Source: Mycobacterium dioxanotrophicus (GTDB lineage Bacteria; Actinomycetota; Actinomycetes; Mycobacteriales; Mycobacteriaceae). Taken from it: 64,000 nt of DNA. The stretch covers positions 6,448,001 through 6,512,000 of the forward strand of contig NZ_CP020809.1 in assembly GCF_002157835.1 (NCBI RefSeq), written 5' to 3'. The notes beneath the pieces are model-generated. The model saw only the letters and a program-made list of their open reading frames with translations, did no database searches and had not been told where the DNA came from. Made by a program: the position numbers and the translations under genes. This document shows positions 58,522 through 64,000 of the stretch, one piece after another; within the stretch, counting starts at the first letter, position 1; each line of letters opens with the position of its first letter.

Positions 58522-58818
58522 TCAACGCGCAAGCTTCGTCAGCGCGGATCCCTTGTGCATCGCGACGTGATCGGTCTTGTCGCTCCTGATTTCGTACTGA
58601 GGGTCGTGCGGGCTGGCGTGATGGGTGTAGCCCTTGTAATCCACGTCCTGGGTGTGGACCTTGATGACGGTGCCACTGACCCGCCCCGCCTCGGAATTCC
58701 AGGCGACGTGGTCACCGACACTGAAGCGGTGGCTAACGGAGGCGACGTTCTTCCTCCTTCTCCAGACGTTCGCGTTCTGCTTGCCGACGCTCCTCCTCCT
58801 TTTCGATGGCTTCCTCAC
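58522..58818 (-). CDS. DUF2945 (HVA1/Tudor-like) protein
   Basis: The last 69 codons form a complete DUF2945 domain: HRFSVGDHVAWNSEAGRVSG, VIKVHTQDVDYKGYTHHASP and YEIRSDKTDHVAMHKGSAL. The family is small and of unknown role (SH3/Tudor-like fold). No proper start codon lies near the domain; GTG 58818 adds a basic 30-residue lead that overlaps another short frame. The true N-terminus may come from that frame through a small indel or frameshift. Confidence 0.8.
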   Translation of the reverse strand: MRKPSKRRRSVGKQNANVWRRRKNVASVSHRFSVGDHVAWNSEAGRVSGTVIKVHTQDVDYKGYTHHASPHDPQYEIRSDKTDHVAMHKGSALTKLAR

Positions 58819-58837
58819 GTTCGTTCTTGTTGGTCAT
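58733..58837 (-). CDS. 34-residue highly charged peptide, probably leaderless
   Basis: Frame from ATG 58837 to TAG 58733, made almost only of Glu, Arg, Lys and Gln (MTNKNEREEAIEKEEERRQA start), so a charged single helix. TACGCT lies 7 bases before the ATG, typical of a leaderless mycobacterial promoter, while no other start signal serves the DUF2945 frame. It overlaps the 5' part of the DUF2945 gene in another frame and may be the true N-terminus of that protein if one base were added or lost. Confidence 0.5.
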   Translation of the reverse strand: MTNKNEREEAIEKEEERRQAERERLEKEEERRLR

Positions 58838-58884
58838 GAATCCGAGCGTACTTCGCCGCGCCGAGTGATCGGCCTCGGATTGTG

Positions 58885-59304
58885 ATGGCCAACAACCACT
58901 TTTGTCGGCTCCGACAGCACGTCGGCCTGGCCGTGCGCCGCCGTCGGAGCCCTGCGTATGGTCGGGTCAAGCCGTCGGCGTCCTGGTGCGACTGCGGGTT
59001 CCGTTCACCGTGGCCCGAGAGGACGTCGACGACATCGAACGGGGAGCGCAGGATTCGAACTGGGATCCGGTGAAGGCCGCCGCGAAGAAACTGGCCTTCA
59101 GCGAGCGGCGAGATCATCTGGGCTCCCGCGATCGACGGTGCATTCGTGTTGTCCACGCGTGGCGGCGATTTCGATCTGCACCTTGGCACTGACGTGTCGA
59201 TCGGATACCTCTCCCACGACGCGCAGAACGTGCAGTGGTATCTGCAGGGGACCATGACCTTCCAGTGCTACACCGCTGAGGCATCGGTGGCGCTGACACC
59301 GTAG
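58885..59304 (+). pseudogene. encapsulin (Cfp29/linocin-like) pseudogene with large internal deletion
   Basis: Two pieces of a family 1 encapsulin shell protein are recognisable. Around 58980-59110 the frame reads LVRLRVPFTVAREDVDDIERGAQDSNWDPVKAAAKKLAFSE; from about 59109 a different frame reads IIWAPAIDGAFVLSTRGGDFDLHLG, then IGYLSHDA and FQCYTAEASVALTP with a stop at 59304. In intact proteins about 100 residues lie between these pieces. The 5' part (ATG 58885, MANN...) is badly degraded. No DyP peroxidase cargo gene is next to it. Clear loss of function. Confidence 0.85.
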
Positions 59305-59305
59305 G

Positions 59306-59731
59306 TCAGCCGCGCAGGCGATCCGCGATGGCCGTGCGGGGCAGTTCCCGCGGGCTCGGGTGGGTGATGATGATCCGCTCGTAATCCGGGCCGACGGCGT
59401 CGACGAAGGTCAACCCGGTCTCGTCATCGGTGTGGACGTAGGTCGCGGGATCGTAGGCCTGCAAGCGCTGGGTGATCTGCTCAAGATCGGCCGCACTGTC
59501 GGTGGACCACACCAGGTGCTGAACGCCGAGAACACCGATGCCGCGCTCCAGGAACGGCTCCTTGGCGTGCAGATAGATCTGGAAGCCTTTGGGCGTCAAC
59601 AGCAATGCCATGTCGTCTGTGTGCACCGCGACCCGGCAGGAGAAAATGGCGCGATAGAAGTCGACGGACCGGCTCAGGTCGGTCACCCGAACGACGCACG
59701 ATGTGACGGTCACGTTGATCTCGTTGTCCAT
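59306..59731 (-). CDS. VOC/glyoxalase-family protein
   Basis: A 141-residue vicinal-oxygen-chelate-fold protein with two beta-alpha-beta-beta-beta halves (VVRVTDLSRSVDFYRAIFS near residue 13; GVQHLVWSTDSAADLEQI near 67). Metal ligands would be a His/Glu set, of which Glu118 or so (DYERIIITH) is plausible. Likely a small-molecule lyase, dioxygenase or resistance protein. ATG 59731; divergent from a LysR regulator that probably controls it. Confidence 0.82.
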   Translation of the reverse strand: MDNEINVTVTSCVVRVTDLSRSVDFYRAIFSCRVAVHTDDMALLLTPKGFQIYLHAKEPFLERGIGVLGVQHLVWSTDSAADLEQITQRLQAYDPATYVHTDDETGLTFVDAVGPDYERIIITHPSPRELPRTAIADRLRG

Positions 59732-59787
59732 GATGTCAGTCTGACCGTCGCTCACCGTAAACGTCCAACGGGGAATTTCGACATGCC

Positions 59788-59804
59788 GATAAGTCTCGCC
59801 TATC
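59788..59804. promoter_or_regulatory. LysR-type box between VOC and LysR genes
   Basis: GATAAGTCTCGCCTATC is an interrupted palindrome (GATAAG/CCTATC with one mismatch, 5-base centre), containing T-N11-A, and lies 20 bases before the LysR start. LysR regulators usually bind such a site between themselves and a divergent target. Confidence 0.6.
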
Positions 59805-59823
59805 ACCCGTGGTCTTATGGTTC

Positions 59824-60726
59824 ATGCTCTTTCGCCAGCTGGAATATTTCGTGGCGCTCGCTCGCGAGAAGCATTTCGCCCGCGCGGCCGCGGCGTGTTA
59901 CGTGTCGCAGCCGGCACTGTCCGAGGCCATCCGCAAGCTGGAGAACGAGCTGAAGGTTCCGCTGGTGCGGCGCGGTAAGAGTTTCGACGGCCTGACCCCC
60001 GAAGGTGAACGGCTCGTGCTGTGGGCGCGGCGCATTCTGGCCGACCACGACGCCCTCATCCACGAAGTCACCGCGCTACAGACCGGCCTGACCGGCGAGC
60101 TACGCCTGGGTGTCATCCCCGGTGCATCCAGCACGGTGGCATTGCTCACCAACCCGTTCTGCCTCGAACATCCTTTGGTGCGAGTGCAATTGGAGAGCAG
60201 CTTACGCTCGGCAGGCATCGTGGAGCGCATCCGCCGCTTCGAACTCGACGCGGGCATCATCTATCCGGACGGCCAGAACACCACCGACCTTCTCGTCACG
60301 CCGCTGTACCAGGAACGCCAGGTGCTCATCGCCAGTGGCGACCTGCTGACGAGCCAACCCGACCCGACGACGTGGGCCGACGTGCCGGAACTGCCGCTGT
60401 GCCTGCTGAATACAGGAATGCGCGGTCGTCAACTTCTCGACTCGGCGTTGGCCGCGCACGGTCTCACGCTGACACCGCGGTTGGAGGCGGATTCGGTGGT
60501 GTCCCTGCTGGCACACGTCGGCACCGGCCAGTGGGCCAGCATCGTGCCGCAAACCTGGCTGCGGACCTTTCGTCCGCCCGCCGGGGTGCGGGTGGTGCCG
60601 CTGGACAATCCGTCGGTGACGGCGACGGTCGCGTTGGTGACCAGTGCTGCAGAACCTGGGTCGGTGTTGGCACGCGCGCTCGTCCAGATCGCGCAGACCG
60701 CTCGGATCACCGTCGAACCCGGCTAG
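59824..60726 (+). CDS. LysR-family transcriptional regulator
   Basis: A 300-residue LysR regulator: N-terminal winged HTH (FRQLEYFVALAREKHFARAAAACYVSQPALSEAIRKLE) and a C-terminal periplasmic-binding-like effector domain (GELRLGVIPGASSTVALL from about 92). ATG 59824 chosen because the HTH begins at once. Its TAG stop shares bases with the convergent TetR stop. Confidence 0.92.
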   Translation: MLFRQLEYFVALAREKHFARAAAACYVSQPALSEAIRKLENELKVPLVRRGKSFDGLTPEGERLVLWARRILADHDALIHEVTALQTGLTGELRLGVIPGASSTVALLTNPFCLEHPLVRVQLESSLRSAGIVERIRRFELDAGIIYPDGQNTTDLLVTPLYQERQVLIASGDLLTSQPDPTTWADVPELPLCLLNTGMRGRQLLDSALAAHGLTLTPRLEADSVVSLLAHVGTGQWASIVPQTWLRTFRPPAGVRVVPLDNPSVTATVALVTSAAEPGSVLARALVQIAQTARITVEPG

Positions 60727-61316
60727 CCTGCCAGCCCGACCGACAGTAACGCGCGCACGGCCTGCGCCAGATCTTCTTCGAGCCATGAGGGCCACTGCGC
60801 ATCGTCGGCGTGCCGTCGGACCGCGGCATACGGCAGGTCGACGACGGCGCGCGTCATGGCATCCATCGTGCGGGCCTCGTCGTTGCCGAACACCTCGCGG
60901 GCCAGCTCGCGCACGCGCTCGATCAGCGGGGCGTTCATAGCGGCGAGCCGAGTCTCGAAGTCCGCGTCGGGCTCGCCGTCGAGCAGATCGCTGGGCCGGA
61001 TGGTGAGCAGCAGCCGGGCGTCGTCAGGGGTGGCCCGGGCGAACTGGACCGCCGCGACGCCCATCGCGACAGCCGTCTCCAACGGCGTCTCCCCCGCCGC
61101 GGCCATCGCGCGGGACTGGAACCGCTCCAACGCCCGGATCCACGCCGCGGTCAGGATGCCGTTGCGGTTGCCGAACCGGTGGTAGAGGGTGCCCGCCGGA
61201 GCTCCGCTGGCCCGGGCGATCGCCGCGACGCTCGCCGCGCGGGGTCCGTCGGTCAGGACGAGTGCGCGCGTCGCGTCGAGAATTGCGTCGGTTTCATGCT
61301 TCCGCGGAGGTGCCAC
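60723..61316 (-). CDS. TetR-family transcriptional regulator
   Basis: A 197-residue TetR repressor with the N-terminal HTH (ASVAAIARASGAPAGTLYHRFGNRNGIL at about 28-55) and a helical ligand domain. The start is GTG 61316. A 12-bp palindrome lies 15 bases upstream. CTAG at 60723-60726 gives the stop codon for both this gene and the convergent LysR gene. Confidence 0.92.
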   Translation of the reverse strand: MAPPRKHETDAILDATRALVLTDGPRAASVAAIARASGAPAGTLYHRFGNRNGILTAAWIRALERFQSRAMAAAGETPLETAVAMGVAAVQFARATPDDARLLLTIRPSDLLDGEPDADFETRLAAMNAPLIERVRELAREVFGNDEARTMDAMTRAVVDLPYAAVRRHADDAQWPSWLEEDLAQAVRALLSVGLAG

Positions 61317-61733
61317 GATCTAGTATGGTCCTTCTATATAGAACGTTTACCCTATATCGACGAGCATGCCACAACCATCGACGCCGATGCGGCGACAACA
61401 TGGGAGGCGGTGCTGAGCGTCCTGTGCGGCAACCCGGCCGATCCGCACGCACCGCTCGGCTTCAGGATCGGCGAGTGTCGCGCCAACGAACGTCTCGTGC
61501 TCGCCGGGCGCCACCCGTTCGCGGTCTACGAATGGGTCTTCGAACTGGACGCGCTGACGCCGAACCGCACCCGGGTGCGATCGCAGACGTGGGCGGCGTT
61601 CCCGCATCTCCGCGGAAAGGTCTACCGCGCCCTGGTCATCGGGACTGGCGGCCATCGCATCGTCGTGCGCTGGGCGCTCAAGCGCATCGCCGACGAGGCG
61701 CGCCGCCGCGGCGTGGGCGTCCGACAAGCCTGA
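61296..61733 (+). CDS. small SRPBCC/DUF2867-like protein, start uncertain
   Basis: The frame ends with a domain starting near ATTIDADAATTWEAVLSVLCG and containing LGFRIGECRANERLVLAGRHPFAVYEWVFEL and RVRSQTWAAFPHLRGKVYRALVIGTGGH, which resembles polyketide-cyclase/DUF2867-type ligand-binding proteins. The only upstream ATG in frame (61296) lies inside the divergent TetR coding start, and no better start codon lies near the domain, so the 5' end may be mutated or a non-standard codon may be used. Likely target of the TetR regulator. Confidence 0.6.
   Translation: MLPRRCHDLVWSFYIERLPYIDEHATTIDADAATTWEAVLSVLCGNPADPHAPLGFRIGECRANERLVLAGRHPFAVYEWVFELDALTPNRTRVRSQTWAAFPHLRGKVYRALVIGTGGHRIVVRWALKRIADEARRRGVGVRQA
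61332..61343. promoter_or_regulatory. 12-bp palindrome, candidate TetR operator
   Basis: TTCTATATAGAA is a perfect palindrome just upstream of the TetR GTG and at the beginning of the divergent frame. By place and symmetry it is a likely autoregulatory operator. Confidence 0.6.
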
Positions 61734-61752
61734 AATCAGCGGACCGCGAGGG

Positions 61753-62601
61753 TCAGCCGAGGGTGACCAGGGTGACCGCCCCGGCGGCCATCGCCAGCCC
61801 GAACGCCTGACCCTGGTGGATCCGTTCCCGCAACACCACCACCGCGAGCAGGACGGTGAACGCGGGATAGAACGAGGACAGCACCGACGAGATCGCGAGC
61901 AGGCCGGACTGCGTGGCGAGCTGGAACAGCATGGTGGCGGCCGCGGTGGCCAGGCCGACCGCCAGCGATATCGCGGCATACCGGTCCCGCGGCAGCCAGC
62001 TCTGCCGCAACACGCCGGCGATCACTGCGATGACCACGACCGACACCGCGAGGCTGAGTGCGGCCGGGAACAGCCCGGAGCCCTCGGGCACCTGCCCCAG
62101 CGAGACAAACAGGAATCCGAAACCGATGCCGGCGACGATCCCGTCGAGTACACCGGTTCCGCCCTTGGCGACGTGGCCGCCTTCGACGTTCTCGTCGCCC
62201 TCGCCGCTGGCGATCAGCCAGATCGCCGGGAGCGCGCAAACGATGCCGAACCAGGCCAACGCGCTGGGTCGTTCCCCGACGACCACACCCACAAGCACCG
62301 GCAAGGCGGCCGCCCCGACGGCCGACAACGGCGCCACCACGCTCATCCGCCCGTTGGCCAGGCCGCGGTAGAGGAATCCGGTGCCGACGCCGGAACCGAT
62401 GCCGGACAGTGCACCCCATGCCAGCGCCGTACTGCTGGGCGCGCCCCCGAAGACCACCGCCACCAGAGCCAGGACGACCGCACTGCTTAGCTGGACCCCA
62501 AACGCCACCCGCCAGACCGACGTCCGTCGAGACAGCACGCCACCGAGGAAATCGGATAGCCCGTACATGCTCGCCGCGCCCAGCGCGAGAAGGATACCCA
62601 C
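61753..62601 (-). CDS. EamA/DMT-family transporter
   Basis: A 282-residue membrane protein with ten predicted helices in two halves (FLGGVLSRRTSVWRVAFGVQ in the first; SVLSSFYPAFTVLLAVVVLRERIHQGQAFG in the second), each carrying the EamA pattern with a PxxxxLxxxxxxGE/RE motif. Drug/metabolite superfamily exporter of unknown substrate. The start is GTG 62601; convergent with the SRPBCC-like gene. Confidence 0.88.
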   Translation of the reverse strand: MGILLALGAASMYGLSDFLGGVLSRRTSVWRVAFGVQLSSAVVLALVAVVFGGAPSSTALAWGALSGIGSGVGTGFLYRGLANGRMSVVAPLSAVGAAALPVLVGVVVGERPSALAWFGIVCALPAIWLIASGEGDENVEGGHVAKGGTGVLDGIVAGIGFGFLFVSLGQVPEGSGLFPAALSLAVSVVVIAVIAGVLRQSWLPRDRYAAISLAVGLATAAATMLFQLATQSGLLAISSVLSSFYPAFTVLLAVVVLRERIHQGQAFGLAMAAGAVTLVTLG

Positions 62602-62896
62602 GGCAGGCGACGCTACCGGACCGACTCGACGCCGCTATCTTCCGGCTGCTTTCTGCACTCCGGTCGCGGATCTCAGTTCAGGTCAATGCGATTCGTGCAC
62701 GCACTCAGCCGTTGCGAGATGGCCGGATCAGTTGGCTGCCTCGGAGCGGCCAGGATGATCCGACATCGGCGGCGCGGAAGCGCCGGAAATCCACCGCCGG
62801 GTGCGCTGTGGTCGCGAAGGCCTGCTCGCCCTTGGCCGCGCCCAGAGCCAGCCGAATTCTCATCTCCAAGCCCAGGCAGGATGTTGCCGATGGCGG
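62602..62896. other. 295-base stretch without a supported gene
   Basis: A frame starting ATG 62900 overlaps the prenyl synthase stop as ATGA (MTAIGNILPGLGDE), and another starts ATG 62863 (MRIRLALGAAKGEQAF) and stops at 62705. Neither has a recognisable domain; they could be the degraded start of a gene once coupled to the prenyl synthase. Confidence 0.4.
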
Positions 62897-64000
62897 TCAT
62901 GTGCGCTCCCCGATTCGGGCTGGAAGCGCAGGATCGTCGTTTCCCCGCTCGGATGGAGTGCACAAGTTTGCCGCTAGTTGGCGGAGTCCAATTCGTGCGA
63001 CGGCGTCGACCGGTGCGGCATCAAGCGCGTGAAGGCCCTGCTGCATTAGCGAGTTGATGCGCTCTTCGACGGCGGCGCGCGCACCCAAGGTCTCGATCAA
63101 TGCAGCGCAATCGGCCACCTCAGCTTCCGTGAGATTGGAACCGACGAGGCCTCGCAAGTGATTGCCAGTCTTCGGCGCTGAGCTATCTGCACGCGCAATC
63201 GCTTCCGCCAGCAGGACCGTACGCTTGCCGCACCGCAGATCTTGGCCGCGAGCCTTGCCCGTCAGCGCCGGATCACCGAAAAGATCGAGAATATCGTCGT
63301 GTAGCTGAAAGGCGATGCCGAAGGCCATGCCGATCGAGTGAAAGACTTTTTGACAGTCCGGTCTATCCGCCGCCGCGGCCGCGCCAAGCTGTAGCGGACG
63401 CGCAACGGTATACGCAGCTGTCTTGTACCTGTTTACCTTCATGGCTGCGACGATCGACTCGTTGTTGCTACATTCGGCGACGATGTCGAGGAATTGGCCG
63501 CCAAGGATCTCAGTTCTCAATTTTGACCACACTTTTTGAACCCTCTGGTGGGTGTCGCGCGATAGCGGCGCCGAAGCGACGATGTCGTCAGCCCATGTCA
63601 GCGAGAGGTCTCCCATCAGGATGGCGGCGGAGATGCCGAACTGTTCTGCTGAACCACTCCACTCACTGGCCCGATGCAGGTCCGCAAATGCAATGTGCGC
63701 GGTGGCCTTACCTCGACGTTGCTCGGATTGATCGATGATGTCATCGTGCAGCAACGCACAACCCTGCAAGAGCTCCAAAGCTGAGAACAACAGCAAAAGG
63801 TTTTCCACCTCGCTGGGCGATGGACGGGAGTTCGCTGGCAGCGCTGCCCGCCATCCCCAGTAGGCAAACATTGGGCGCAATCGCTTGCCGCCGCCCAGGA
63901 TAAATCGCACCAGCGCGACAATGAGCGCCTCGTAGTCAGCACCGAGGTAAGCAGCGTCGCGGCGTCGGGCATCTAGGTGAGTGCTCAACTGCGAGTCGAT
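62897..64000 (-). CDS. polyprenyl (geranylgeranyl-type) diphosphate synthase, 5' end outside window
   Basis: At least 367 codons of a trans-isoprenyl diphosphate synthase. The two Asp-rich motifs are present as LLHDDIIDQSEQRRG and FQLHDDILDLFGD, with GGGKRLRP near the N-terminus. It condenses isopentenyl diphosphate units to C15-C20 or longer. The frame stays open to the window edge; TTG 63988 is unlikely to be the true start because the sequence before it continues in frame. Base composition is visibly lower in GC than the neighbours, suggesting acquisition from elsewhere. Confidence 0.88.
   Translation of the reverse strand: MDSQLSTHLDARRRDAAYLGADYEALIVALVRFILGGGKRLRPMFAYWGWRAALPANSRPSPSEVENLLLLFSALELLQGCALLHDDIIDQSEQRRGKATAHIAFADLHRASEWSGSAEQFGISAAILMGDLSLTWADDIVASAPLSRDTHQRVQKVWSKLRTEILGGQFLDIVAECSNNESIVAAMKVNRYKTAAYTVARPLQLGAAAAADRPDCQKVFHSIGMAFGIAFQLHDDILDLFGDPALTGKARGQDLRCGKRTVLLAEAIARADSSAPKTGNHLRGLVGSNLTEAEVADCAALIETLGARAAVEERINSLMQQGLHALDAAPVDAVARIGLRQLAANLCTPSERGNDDPALPARIGERT

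Noticed and set aside
62705..62863. 52-codon minus-strand frame after the prenyl synthase
   Set aside because: No domain or ribosome site; described only as part of a possible decayed gene.

Overview
The window is chromosomal DNA of a mycobacterium, most likely a fast-growing (Mycolicibacterium-type) species. The evidence is high-GC actinobacterial coding with many 4-bp ATGA/GTGA stop-start overlaps, likely leaderless genes, ESX-type secreted proteins, and a cholesterol catabolic block in the gene order known from M. tuberculosis (ltp2-chsH1-chsH2-fadE29-fadE28-cyp125 | fadA5-ddn ... SDR-SDR | echA20-ipdA-ipdB-ipdC).

Layout. (1) 1-6.75 kb, minus strand: a tightly overlapping surface-polysaccharide cluster (sugar oxidoreductase, sugar aminotransferase, Wzz-like chain-length protein, MurJ/Wzx-like flippase, O-antigen-ligase-like polymerase, start of a priming sugar transferase), preceded by an AT-rich non-coding stretch. 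(2) 7.7-9.6 kb: two ESX-type secreted proteins. (3) 9.7-18.0 kb: cholesterol side-chain removal genes, with a KstR operator between cyp125 and fadA5. (4) 18.1-23.6 kb: a terminator-bounded block that interrupts the known order, carrying two paralogous secreted histidine phosphatases and then an EspA/EspE-like protein with a C-terminal HExxH domain, translationally coupled to a duplicated-domain lipoprotein. (5) 23.6-28.8 kb: steroid ring C/D genes around a perfect KstR2 operator. (6) 28.8-37.7 kb: a TIGR02444 gene, a UbiD-like decarboxylase and a PucR regulator, then an oxidative cluster (P450, ferredoxin reductase, Rieske protein, GMC oxidoreductase) holding two paralogous 44-residue membrane microproteins. 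(7) 37.7-54.5 kb: a complete selenocysteine island: selA, selB, tRNA-Sec and selD, and on the minus strand a Clp ATPase followed by a formate dehydrogenase whose catalytic subunit contains an in-frame UGA and a SECIS hairpin. The FDH operon runs on into an acyl-CoA-dehydrogenase-like protein, a cytosolic PhnD-like protein and a TusA-like/di-iron fusion. (8) 54.5-64 kb: mixed accessory genes: FUSC transporter, PucR remnant, nickel superoxide dismutase with its protease, DUF488, DUF2945, an encapsulin pseudogene, VOC/LysR and TetR regulators, an EamA transporter, and a 5'-truncated polyprenyl diphosphate synthase of visibly lower GC.

How it works together. Regions 3 and 5 degrade the sterol side chain and the last two rings; region 6 looks like an additional oxidative route regulated by PucR. 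In region 7 SelD supplies selenophosphate, SelA converts Ser-tRNA-Sec to Sec-tRNA-Sec, and SelB delivers it to the UGA in fdhA, so the island provides what is needed to make the selenoenzyme encoded a few kilobases away, apart from a seryl-tRNA synthetase and molybdopterin/FdhD functions that are not in the window. Two genes (selA and the Clp ATPase) carry single-base frameshifts in C/G runs; these may be sequencing errors or real mutations.
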